Positions 1 through 12,400 of a stretch of DNA of 64,000 bases are shown here, piece after piece. How positions within the stretch are numbered: the stretch's first letter is position 1; each line of letters opens with the position of its first letter. Source of the DNA: Ifrita kowaldi. Taxonomy: Eukaryota > Chordata > Aves > Passeriformes > Cinclosomatidae. The notes under the pieces were generated by a model, which made no database searches, had not been told where the DNA came from, and worked only from the letters and a program-made list of their open reading frames with translations. The translations under genes and the position numbers were made by a program. The stretch is from NCBI GenBank assembly GCA_013398055.1, contig VZRS01014892.1, positions 8,987-72,986 of the forward strand. Direction: 5' to 3'.

Positions 1-480
1 AGGCGGCGCGGCCTCCGCTCCCTCCCTCCCTGCCTCGGTCGCTGCCCGGCCCCGGCGCGATGTCGGGCGGCGCGGCGAGCGCCCCTAAGCCCCTCCCGTC
101 CTCCGGGCCCAAGTCGCTGCGGGAGATGCCACATCCCCTGGCCACGTCCAGCAGCGAGGAGATGGGGCCGGCGCTCACCCCCAGCCCCGACCTGCTCTTG
201 CCCCGCAGCATCGCCGACAAGGTACGGCCCGGGGGAAGGAGGGGGCGTTTGAGGGGGCCTCTGGTGTTGAAGGGGTCTCTGCATTGAAGGAGAGCAGGGA
301 GAAGGGCTGTGTGTGTGTTTTCCTGACACATCCCTTTTCTCGGCTTCGTCTCCCCCCGGGGAGATGAAGCCCTGGGCGCTGCTGACGTCCATTGCAAGAG
401 CCCAGAGCGGCTCCGCGGGGAGAAGGCATCGTGTCCCTTGCTGTGAGGGACCTGCTGGAGCACTGGTGGTCGCGCTGTCA
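1..480 (+). promoter_or_regulatory. SNX30: CpG-rich 5' end of SNX30 (promoter edge, 5' UTR, exon 1)
   Basis: The first few hundred bases are strongly GC-rich with many CpG dinucleotides, in contrast to the AT-rich DNA that follows. This is typical of a vertebrate CpG-island promoter. The block covers a 5' UTR of at least 59 bases, coding exon 1 and the start of intron 1. No TATA box is visible. The transcription start is probably at or left of the window edge, so most of the promoter is not seen. Confidence 0.7.
60..221 (+). CDS. SNX30: SNX30 coding exon 1 (residues 1-54)
   Basis: Encodes the Ser/Pro-rich N-terminus, ending ...RSIADK. The ATG has G at -3 and T at +4, a moderate Kozak context. 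The exon ends in phase 0 before the donor GTACGG at 222. The sequence is GC-rich, as expected inside the CpG island. Confidence 0.92.
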
Positions 481-3400
481 CCGCAGGGTTGCGAGAGGCA
501 ATATTTTACTTACTGTGTCTGCCTGTGTCTCATACCGTCTACAGATAGGTGTAAATTTTTCAGGAATTTCTGCAGCTCCTTTCCTGTCTCTTTCCTGTAA
601 GCCCCCACGGGGGAGGCTTGGAGCTGGCATTGTTTCCTTATCATCAACTCGTCTGTGATTGTCCTTTCCAGGCTAAGCTCCTACTCACTTCTTCCCAGCA
701 CTAATACAGACGGTGCTCTGCAGGAGTATCTATGTCCGTTCTCCCTTTCCTAGCTCTGGCATGTGTTCATAGGACGCTAGTGAACTCTGTGAAGTGCTTT
801 CCCCGTGGTGATAATTCGGTAGTGGCAGTACAGCACTGCTGATACATTAGCTACACTTGCAAGGACTTGGTATCTCTGTAGACAAGACTTCCTGAAATTT
901 TTAAGGTGGGATTTCCTGGGAGCAAGAACTGCAAGGGGTGATACGGACTCGAAAGCAGTTCTAGCACAGCTGGTTTGTGCATGCAAGGTGTGACTGAGTT
1001 GCTGGTGGCAAGAAGTGCTTCTTCTATGGCTGTTGTCGTGAGGAGTATGGTGCTGCTTCTGGGTAGGACCGATCCTCTAGGCTCCAAAGGCCTTGAGGCT
1101 GTCAGCAGTATCTGGCCTGATACACTCCCATGCTACAGGAGAGTGTGTCAAGGTAGACTGGCCTCTTCCATATTTCACCATCTGCTGTGTGCAGCTGTGA
1201 TGTAGGGATTCAGCACTTCTTCCTGCCCATGTAAGGAGTCCTTTCCTTGAATATTTGCCCATTGTTGCTCTAGTGAGAAGCAAGGCTTACCTTCTCTTCA
1301 GGAACTTAAGCCTTCATCTAAGAAATTAGTCAGAGTTGGTGACCTGCTGAGAAAAAGGTATGTGACTAAGGCAGGTGTAGAAATTGTGGAGGTTTTTGTC
1401 TGTGATAGATTGGTTTAATCATGTAACTAGGTTATTGTCTGGCAAGCCTGTAGCAGTAGAAATTGGCAGCTACCTTCACACATCTTGCAGCTGAGGAGCT
1501 GCACCGCTTAGCATGGTCTGTCCACACCGCTGGATAGCTGGTGAGAAGCAGTGTTCTGAGGAGTTACTCACACCCTATAATGTCTTTTCTCAGTTGTCTT
1601 AAAGAACTTCTTTGCATTTGGAGTGCAAGCAAGCTTCTCTCTGCTTTACTGCTTTGAGGTTTTGAGAAGTGTACCAGTATTCCTGACAACTGGGGAGCAG
1701 AAATAGCTCCCTAGCCTCGGACTGTGGTCAGCTAACGTCTCATAAGTAGGAAAGTTCTTGCCCAGTTTTTCCATCAGCAATAGAAATGAAATTCACCTTT
1801 CCGTACCCTGTGTGTAGTGCCATCCTGTTCTAGGCACTTGGCAGCATAGAAGTGCTCTAAAAGGCAGAGCAAAAGTGGCTGTGGTAAGAGGTGTTTAGGC
1901 TTGAGAGCAGTTCTGTGCTTGACCTGGAAATGGCACTAGGCTATGATCCTTGCAGTATAAAAGGATATGCAGTAGGAAGAAAATATAATTTTTTTTTCCA
2001 TCTAGCTGAATTAGCAGAAAAAGCCGAATGTCTTATCCTCTTGATGGAAGGAGATCAACAGCTCTGCTGTGTATGGGATGTCCCTTCTTCAGCTTAATAC
2101 TTCACACACTGGCAAGAAAAAAAATGTGTTAACTTCTTTCCCACCTTAGAAGAAAAATTCAGTAGACAGGTGTTCCTAGCTTTAAAGCAATGCTTGTGGT
2201 GTGTATTGAGTAGTCTACTGAGGGAGTATGGTAAGAGGAGGTAAACAGGTGAAACCACTTTTGGGGTGGTTTGTATGTCTCGGTCTCAGAGTCATGGAAT
2301 GGTTTGGGTTGGAAGGGAGCTCAAAGATGATCTAGTCCAACCCCCATGCTGTAGACTGGGACACCTCTCACTAGACCAGGTTGCTCAGAGCTCCATCCAG
2401 CCTGGCCTTGAACACTTCCAGTGTTGGTTTTAAAAACCTTCATCTCTGATGGTGGATTATTGATCTTTTGAGAGACTGGCTCACTAATCAGATAACAGTG
2501 CTGAGTAACTTCAATAACTGAGTAACGAAGGGAGGTCAGTATTCAAGTCTGACTTAGGCTTAAAGCTCTGCAGTTGTTATTTATTGGTTCTTGAGTAGGA
2601 GCTCTTCTAATCTTCTCTCTGGCCTTTTGGGAGAGTCTGGTGGAAATCGGTACTGCACAAGTTTTGGTCCCAGTCTCCTGCTTCAAAGTGTCTTTGAGTC
2701 AGATTCTTTAAGGACAATTCCCATATCCAGACCTGTAGTCGGATATCCCTTTGGAAAGAGGGCTAGGGACAATAGCTGGCCCATCACCATGTAGCAGATA
2801 ATTTGCTTTTTCTGGGTTCCTCATGTTTTTTCTGAGCAAAAACTTGCTAAAATCTGCTGCAAGCTACAAGTACCTAAGACTGAAATCCTCTGAGTAGAGA
2901 AAGTTCAGAAGTAAAGGGAGGTTTTCTGCCCATAAGGTGCTTCAATTTTCACTGCCACAGATGTGTAGCTTAAAGTGGCTGAACCTCTGCCATGCTTTGT
3001 ATTCTTTAAAGCATACTTTTCTTACTTTTTTTTGATCCATTGAGTAAAAACACCGCTTCAGAGTCAGAGAAACGTGGGGGACAGGAACACCTGCCTGTGT
3101 GTCTCCTTTTGGATTTTGATTCAAATACGGGAATAATGTAGTAGTTCAGAGCCTGTGTAACTTTAAAGTCTCATAAACCTTAGGCTGCTGTTCAAGAACA
3201 GTGTCTAATGCTACTAGAGCAGTAGGTCATTGGAAAGGGAAGGAAAATCTTTTGTGCCGTTTACTGAGGCCATCTAAGTAGACTAGTCTCAAGTTTTCTG
3301 AATTCTAAGAAGAGGGCTGCAGAACTTTTGTTGTCTGAAGTAGTGTCTTCATCTTGACTTGTAGTGGGCGATAGTTTTAGGAACCAGGAAACCTTGACTT

Positions 3401-6400
3401 TTGACAGCATCTTACCTCTTAAGTGAAAGGACGTTTTAGCTAAGTACTTGACTTTCACAGTGATGCTGCAGGAAACATGAAACACTTGAGTTGTAGATTT
3501 TTGTTTCTAAAGCATTTATATATTGGCCATGTGTTTCTGTAAAGATCTTCCTGTTCCCCTAACATCTAATTTCATAAAACATTGTCTTGACACCTGACCA
3601 CCGTGAGTGTCTTTGGGTTTATTCTCCCTTCATCCTTGCTAGCTTTCAGATAAGGAGACAGCTAAAGCTGAACCTGAGTGCTACTACGTTTGTTGTGTTT
3701 AGGATTTTTTTCCTTTTATTTGGTTGGGTTTTTTTAGCATCAGGCGAGAGGAGAAACATGCAGCAGAAAACAATTCCTGAAATTGCATGGCAGGGTTAGT
3801 CATAGAGTTAGTTGTAAAACTGAGGTGTTTCTGGTTTAGATTTTGAAACACATGCAAGCTAATTGAGATCGGGTTTTCAGAACAGATCCTCTGCTGAGGA
3901 GGGCAAGGCAAATGGGGAAGTGTCTGTGGATTTCTCCCTGCCTTTTCCTTTTTAAAAAAGACGGAAGTTCTGCTTGCACATGACTACTTGACTTCAATGC
4001 ACGAGTTTGTCACTTTTGATAGCAAATCTGCTCTCTGCACTAGGACAAACACTTCGACAGTGAGGAGAAAGGCAGTATTAGTAGGTTACTGAGTTCAGAG
4101 CAGAGGTGAGAAGTAGATGGTATTTTGCTGTGTGAAGAGTCAGATTCAGCCCCCCTGAGGCTGTGCAGATTTAATAGGCTGCTGCTAAGAGTTGGAAGTG
4201 CCAGGCTGTGCGGAGTTAGAAAGCAAGTGTTCTGTATGGCTTAGTTCCACTGTCATCTAGCTGTGGTCCCTCTAGACTTGTATCATCTAATAAGAGTATC
4301 TTCCTAACACAGTGGTATTGGCTGTTCTTGCTGCGGTCTGCCTTGAGACTGGTTTCTTTTCACATCACTGGTTTCTTGCTAAGGGCTTCAAAAGCTGTCA
4401 TATCCCACCTGTCCTGGGACTCAGACTCTGTTGCCCTTTTTCAGACATCTCTGACTACTTGTTACTGTACTTCTGGCCAGCTACCTGTAACTTTCTCAGC
4501 CTTTTTTCTTGGAAACTCTGCATACCTTGTGTTTACCTCTGTTAACTCTATACAGCTGATGGGAGCTTCAAGGCTGTTTTTCATGTAGTATATCAAGCAG
4601 ATAGCAGAGCTGATGTGGAATACCAGGCTTGCAGTGAATGCATAGCATGAATTTCCTAGTTCATGGAGATGGACTTTAAAACTCCTACTGCAAACTTCTG
4701 GTTACTAACTGAAAACTATTGTTTGCATGCTCCTCTGCTTCCAAGTTACCACCCTGCTGAATTCCTAGAGTTCTTATTAGCACCTGATCAAATAGAAATA
4801 CGTGGTGTTTCCTGGAGTGCTGTTACATAGTCCCTTGTTCTGAAAGGGAGCCTGGCATCTCTCCAACTCAAAAAGTGTACTGGGCGTCTGAAGCTCTACT
4901 TCCAGCCTCCTTGGTTGCTATTTTATAATTATTGCTCTGAACTTTATCCACCCACAGATGAAACCAGTTTGCAGTATAATCTGAAAACTTAAAATAGATC
5001 TGCCTGAGATTATACAAACTTCTTCCTTCTCTGACTAGATGAGAACTTAGACCGGCAGCATGTATTGTTTTTAAAGGAAGCTGGAGATAAATTCTCAGTT
5101 GTGGGAGAGACCAAAGACAGCAGAAAGTCAAACTGAAGTTAGTGAACTTGGGAAACAATGTCAGTATGGATGGGTTGATCTCTGTTCCTATCTGCAGGAA
5201 TGCAAAAATGACAGTCACAGTGAAGCTGAGGCTGGAAGGCACTTCTTCATATTGTCTAGTCCAACTTCTTGACTCAGATAGAGCAGGCTGCCCAGGATGT
5301 TGTGAAGCTGTTTTTTGAACAGCACTCTGGGTATCCTGTTCCTTCATCCAGTCATCCACAAAGTAAAATATCTTTGTCATGTTTAAGTGAAACTTCCGGT
5401 ATTTTAATTTTCACTAAAGAGAGTGTGTCACTTCCTTCTCTACACCCTTCCATCAAATATTTATCCTTATTGATAAGATTCCCCAAGCATTATTATCTCC
5501 AGGCTGTTTGCCATCTTTGCCTTGAGGCATGTTGTTGGCTCTTGGTCGACTTTTTCATCAGTGTCTGTGAGGTTTTTTTCATTCCCTATGCCAAACTGCA
5601 TTTCAATCAGCCTCCAGCACACACTGCTGGATGGGGTTGCTCCTAGCAGGTGCAGGACTTCGTGTTTCCTCATGTTGAGTTTTTTGAGGTATCCCACAGC
5701 CCATTTCTCCAGCCTGCTGAGGTCTTCCTGAATGACAGCACAAGCATCTGATGTGTCAAGCACCCTGTACAGTTGTGTACTCTCAGTACACTTGCTGAGG
5801 ATGTACCCTGTTCCATCATTTAGGTCATTAATGAAGGTGTTAAGACAGTAGTGGCCCTAATTCTCTCTGATGATGTACACCACTTGGAATTTGTGGGATC
5901 ACAATGCTTTGATCCCAGAGGTTCAGCCAGTTTTCTGTCTGCTTTGCTGTACATCTATCTGCCTTGTGCCTCATCAGATTGTCTCGGATTGTGTTATGAG
6001 AGATATTGTTGAAAGTCCTCTTAAAGTTGAACTGTTTTAAGCTCTCCTCTTGCACACCAGCCCAGTGATATCTTCATCGCAGGTAGGCATTGAGTTGGTT
6101 TGGCATGACTTCCCTTAAGTCCTTGCTGACTTCTCATCACCACATGCTTTGTGTGTTTGGAAGTGGTTTCTAATATTTGCTTGACCATTTTCCAGGGACT
6201 GAGGTGAAGTTGCCTGTCCCGTGGTTCCCTGTATCCTTTTTGAAAGACAGGAGTGAGCCGTGTTTCCTAGGCCAGAAAGCTTCTCGGTACAGGCAGGTGT
6301 CTGCCACATGCTTCCTAAGTAGGCCACCAGCTCTCAAAGGCTGAGCTTGGTTGTCATCTTGTATAAAGGAACTGCTGTCTATTCTCCTGTTGCACTGTGT

Positions 6401-9400
6401 GTCTGCATGTTCCTTCCTATTCTTCTGATTAAAAGATCTTACTTAAACCTAGCGTGGCTTTCAGCATGTCATCAGTGCTCTATCCACAGTCAAGCTGCTG
6501 GCTGAAGCCAGTTTCCTGTCTTCCATTGTAGTGGTAACTAGAGCTGCTTTCTGTAGCTATTTCATCTCTTGAACTTGTAATACCACTTGCACAGGTTAAT
6601 ACCACAGTATCCTACTGAAAAGATAGAGTGTTTGTCTTTTTTTTCCTTGTAGCCACTCTGAGGTTTGATGGTGTAGAAGCAAACTATAACAACACGTTGG
6701 TGCTCTTACTAACAGTTGCCTTCACTTGTAGAAATGGGAAAGGGTGCTTTCATCGTATCTTACACCTTAGATGCTCTAGTAGTATTGTAAAACTCAGGAG
6801 TCTCTTTATGAAACGTAACTACAGCGAGTTTCTTGAATTGGCAATTTACCTCTCTTCTGAACAAGATGAAGGATAGCTAGCAAGTTGGAACAAACACTTG
6901 CATAAGCATAACTATTTTAGTACCATTACATTTTCAATCTCTCCTGGTAAAGCTAAACATAGCTTCTACTATGTAACAGTATTATTACTTTGTGGTTCTT
7001 ACTTCAACTTAATGGAGGGAGGGGTGTATACTTTGAGGTTGAATTCAGTGTTGCACAGCTTTCATAATCTTTTCAACAGGATTTCTTCATACATAGCGAG
7101 ACAGAGCATTGAAAACAGATATTCAGAGCATACGTAGAGGAACTTAGTTCTTCAGACAGGTTTCAGAAGGATGAGGCTTGGCAATAACTTGTCAGCCATG
7201 GTGGAAAAAATTATGCTTGGTGGTCAGAAGGAATCCTCAGGGCTGCCTGTGCTGGAGTGTCTTAAACTTACCCGAGTAGCTGAATGCTTTCTGAGCTCAT
7301 TCATGGATGGAATGGGATAACTACTTGATTATGAAGTTCTCTTATTACAGTTGTATGGGCACCTCCTCCTACTATCAGTGCTTCAGGCAGCATGTCCCTG
7401 TAATTGATGGTGAGAGGGTCAGAGAATAGAGGAGCGAAGGTTTGCTATTGACACACTCATCTGGGAGACCTTGGTTCCCAGATTAACGTGCAAACTGTTG
7501 TCCTGGTGTCTTCTAGCATTGTGGTGTATCCTTGTGTATCTTAAACAGATGGTCTGGCTGTCACATGAGCCAGTCTGCTGCTGCTCTGAGTTGAGAGACT
7601 GGTCTCTGTAAAGTAGGTCAGGAGACGAGGCAGGGAGCTCTTTTGGTGCAGTGGGACTTAGTGCTGCTACAAGAAAATCTACTTGCCACAACTGAAGTGC
7701 ATCTTTGAGATTGTAACTTGTATGTGCTTTCAGTCTACGGAAGACTTTTAATAAGTCGATTAAAAATGGCATTTTAATTTGTGTATTTCTCAGAAATAAC
7801 TTTACTGAGACTTGTTCTCTGCTGACCTTGAGCAAGATCTTAAATGCTGAGCTGTACTGGCTTCTTAAGCTGTGACTGAGTTGACTGCCTGAGCCTGGGT
7901 GCCTGTGCAGCTGAGATTTCCAAGTTCTTGTGGCTGGGGAAAACTGCTCCCATCACTAGGATGTGATGGAGAAGAAAGGTCTGAACTCCATGGCATCTAC
8001 AACTATGAAGTAAAATCTGTGTGAAGTTACTCTTAGTGAATTATTGAAAAACAAAGGGGAGCAGTTTCTTTCCAGTTACTAAGGGCAATAACTGACAGCA
8101 AGGTAGCTACTACCAATACTGCAATTACCAACTGAAGATGGAAAAAAAAAATTAGGAAACTGCAATTATTTTAGCAGGTTAGCATTTTCCAGAGCCAGTC
8201 CAGCCTAAACGGCCTTCAAAAAGGGTGAGAAGGGAGACCCAGAGGGAATTACTGACTACTCAGTTTCACCTCAATCCCTAAGAAGGGTGGTGGAACAACT
8301 AATTCTGGTAGCCATCTTTATCCACGGGGAGGACAAGAAGGTGATTAGGAGTAGTCAACATGGATTCACTAAAGGTAAATCATTCTTGACCAACCTGATT
8401 GCCTGCTGTGAAGAAACAGCTGCCTGGATAGATGAGGGGAGGGCAGTAGATGTTGTCTTCAGCAAGGCTTCCAGCTCTGTCTCTTACAACATCCTCATAG
8501 GCAAACTTGGGAAGAGTGGACTGGATAAGTGGATAGGGAGGTGGATTGAGAACTGGCTGAACAGCAGATCCCAGGGGTCGTACTCAGTGGGACAGGGTCC
8601 AGTTGGAGGCCTGTTCCTAGTGGTGTCTCCCAAGGTTCAGTACTGTGCCTGGTCTTGTTTAACTTACCCATCAGTGACTTGGATGAAGGGGCAGAGGCCT
8701 TCACTGACAACACAAAGCTGGGAGGAGTGGCCGATACCCCAGGGTACCGTGCAGCCCTTCAGAAGGACCTTGACAGGCTGGAGAGATGGGCAGAGAGGAA
8801 CCTTCTGAAATTGAGCAAAGGCAAATGCAGGTCCTGCACCTGGGGAGGAACAAGCCCAGGCACCAGCACAGGCTGGGGGTGACCTGCTGGAAAGCAGCTC
8901 TGTGGAGAAGGCCCTGGGGGTGCTGGTGGACAACAAGCTCTCCGTGAGCCAGCAGTGCCTTGGTGGCCTTGCAGGCCTGTGGTACCCTGAGCTCTGTACA
9001 GAAGAGCATTGCCAGCAGGTCAAGGGAGGTGATCCTGTCCCTCTACTCAGCCCTGGTGAGGCCTCACCTGGAAATGCTGTGTCCAGTTCTGGGCTCCTCA
9101 GTACAAGAAAGGCGTGGAGCTCCTGGAGTAGGTCCAGCAGAGGGCAACGAAGAGGATTAAGGGACAGGGGCATCTTTCTTATGAGGAAAGGCTGAAGGAG
9201 CTGGGGCTTTTCAGCCCTGAGAAGAGACAACAGAGAGGATCTCATCAATGTTTGTGAGTATCTGAAGGGAGGGTGTCAAGAGGATGGACCAGGCTCCTCC
9301 CAGTGGTGCCAAGCAATAGGGCAAAGACCAGTGGGCAAACAGATGCACAAGAAGTTCCAGCTGAATATGAGGAAGAACTTTACTGTGCAAGAGATGGAGC

Positions 9401-12400
9401 ATTGGACAAGTTGCTCAGAGAGGTTGTGGAGTCCCCCTCACTAGAGATATTCAGGAACTGTCTGGATGCAATCCTATGCAACATGCTCTAGGTTAATCCT
9501 GCTTGAGCAGGGAGGTTGGGCCAGATGACCCAATGTGATCCCTTCCGTGATTCTGTTTTTTGGCAGATGAATTTATGGGAAAAATTCTACTTTCTAAATT
9601 GGGGTAGTCAAAGGGTCGAAAGAGATGTCGCCTTCAGCTGTAAGTGATGTTACAATACCAAAAGTGTTAATTCTTCACCAGGTATTTCACTGAAATCAAG
9701 AGGTATCTATCAGAGTAAACACTTAGGGGGTATGGTTAGTGGAACTAGCTGAAATGGTTCTGAAAATAAAGACAATAATCTAAAGTTTATACAACAGGCA
9801 AGGAAAGAGTTTAGCCAAGAGCTGTGGTCAGAGTGGTCCTCAAAGCATAAATCCTCTTAGAGAGCATTACTGTCTTACAGCCACATTTAGAGCTTCTACA
9901 TTGCTGCTTCTATGAAGCTATAAGCAGTAGGTAAGATGCTGCTGTGGAAATGAAAGTGGTGGTGTCTATAACCCTTAAAGACGGGTTTCTGCTTTGTTGT
10001 TTTAGGCATCTTGGTTGAAGACAACTACTACTCAAGTGTGTGAGAGCAAAGACATGGCAAAAATGTGTAGTACTCTGGTTTGCAGGAAGATGTGGAAAAT
10101 GTAAAATGTAAACTTGCTTCTAGATTATGCCTTAAATTACAGAGAGCAGACCCTACTGTGAGAGTGACAACCTCTTCCTGTCTTGGAGTGATCAATAGTA
10201 TTACTAGTGCAGTGGTCTGGAGTGTTGTTAGTGATGGGAGGCTTACAGCAATGAAGGACATGCTTTCGTTGGTGATTATCAGTCTGTGCTCTGACTTCAT
10301 GCTGAATTTAAGTCTGAAAAAGCTCCTCTGCCGTAAAGTTTTCCTGTATAGTTTGCCTCACTTTTCCAGTCAGCTTGAATGATGCTGTGTGTTCCTTGAA
10401 AAGGAATGCATTGCAGACAGGTGTTGCTCAGGGGCAGGGAAGCCTCCTCCCCGTCACCGGTGCAGATGGAGTTAGCAGCAGGCACTTTCAGCTAACTCTG
10501 TGGCGAAAGCACTGGCCTCTGGGAATGTCAAGTGATAGACTACCCTGATGATACTCAAACCCATGATTTTCTGTGTGAAACTGTCGCCTTTGCTGTAGCT
10601 TTTTAGATGATCGTATAAGGCAAATTGTGTGAAAATCTTAAATACTGACAAGATGAAGTTGTGGGTTTTGGATTATTGCCGAGAAAATCTGTGGAAAGTT
10701 TTAATCAATGCCATTTATTGCCAGTGATCATCTTGACCTCTTCACAATTTGTATGCTGACTTCCAGTGTGCTGACTAGTCTGCTCCTGGATCAGTATACT
10801 TCACTTGAAGCTGTGTGTGCTAAGTAACTTTTGTATACCTTTGTGGCTGTGATAAGCCTAGACCATTGACTAAAAGGTATTCCTCTAGGTAGATCTCAAG
10901 TCCATCAGTCTCTATAGATAGTTTTCTTACTGAGAGGAAATACCGTGTGACTGCTTTTCCTCAGTTTTTCTCCTCAAAGCAGGGACTGAAGCAGTCATGC
11001 TGTGTGGGTTTTGGTTTAGGGTTGGTTTTTTTTTCTTCCAACAGATGAGCACTTCATTTTTTTTGTACCTTTGACAGCAAATGCCTTTCTACTGGAAAAT
11101 GTCTTGTATATCAGCGAATGTGATAGAGGGATATTGCTTAAATTGCACCTGCATAAACTAACTCTGAGGGCTTCTCCAAGAATACACTCCTCCAACTCTT
11201 CCAGGGCATGAGATGTAAACTTGAATACTCCCCTCTTATGTATCTTTGCCTCAGTTACTTGCACAGTGAGTCAGTCTGGCTTGCTCTCACGAAATCTTCA
11301 CTGGTCTGCGTCAGGAAAGCTAATGCAACTCATCTGAAACAGAGAGCATGAGGGAATGCACGTTGTAGTGTATGCATATTCTGTCTTGTTTAAATGAAAT
11401 ATTCACCAGGGTACTGCAGTGCTTTCCAGCCCTCTTACATCTTTCCCTCCTATTTCTTCTGTGTTTCTCCCCAATCCTTTACATCTGTTCACATTAAAAA
11501 AACCGAGCATATTACTGTTTGCTCTCAAAAGCCAAATTAACAGTTTGGTGACACTGGGTACCTAGCTAACAGATGGAACTAAACCTACTTCTAGAGAGTG
11601 AACAGAAAAAACCAAACTTCTGCATGGTATGTCTGCAGAGCTTTAACACGAAACTGTATGTCTCTAGGAGAAGGCAGTTTAGTTTGGACAAGCTTAATAA
11701 GCTGTTTCACCTGTAATCAAATATAAATCTGGTTTCTTGGAGTGGGAATAATTCCTAGTCATATGCAGGACTCAAGTTTTCCTGTTCATGGTCTGAAATC
11801 CTGGCTGCTGCTTTGCTATTTAAAAGTCAGAGCTCAGCTTCTGAAATTGAAGCTTTAAACAAAACACTGGGTGTGTTAGGCTTGTTTGTTAGCAAGGTGC
11901 TCTTTAACATGTTAAAATGGTTTGTGGTGTTTCCGTGCACACAACTGCAGAATCCTTATGACAAACAATACTACTGAAACAAAATCCTTGCATACAGACA
12001 TGGAATTTAACAGAACTAGAGGAGATTCATAAATTCCATTGTTTTCTAAATGTTTCTAAGGACATGTAGCTTTTGCCATTTGTGGAGGCCTTTGAGCTCT
12101 GAAGATAGACTAGAATTGGTGCCTTCTACCGAGAGCTGTAGAAAGAACCTGTAGCTCTTCTAAAGCAGCATCCGAGTCTGCTGAAATCTTAAACTCTCTT
12201 GCTTTCCATCAGGTCATAAGCACTTTTGTACTACTTTCTGTAGCTTAAACTTAACAGAACTAATCGTGCTGGACAGTTGCCAGCCTGGCATCTTGCTTAG
12301 GAAGATAGATGCAGCTTTCTGCAAGGATTCAAGTGCTCTGAAAACAGATGTGAGAGCTAACCTTGTATCTGGAACTTTTTATGTCAAGAGAATAGCTCAG

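Noticed and set aside
4868..5380. 170-codon minus-strand open frame
   Set aside because: It straddles the border of a CR1 fragment, has no recognisable domain and is likely chance plus repeat sequence.
8287..9248. Several 70-194-codon frames on both strands
   Set aside because: They are pieces and shadows of the degenerate CR1 ORF2, not host genes.
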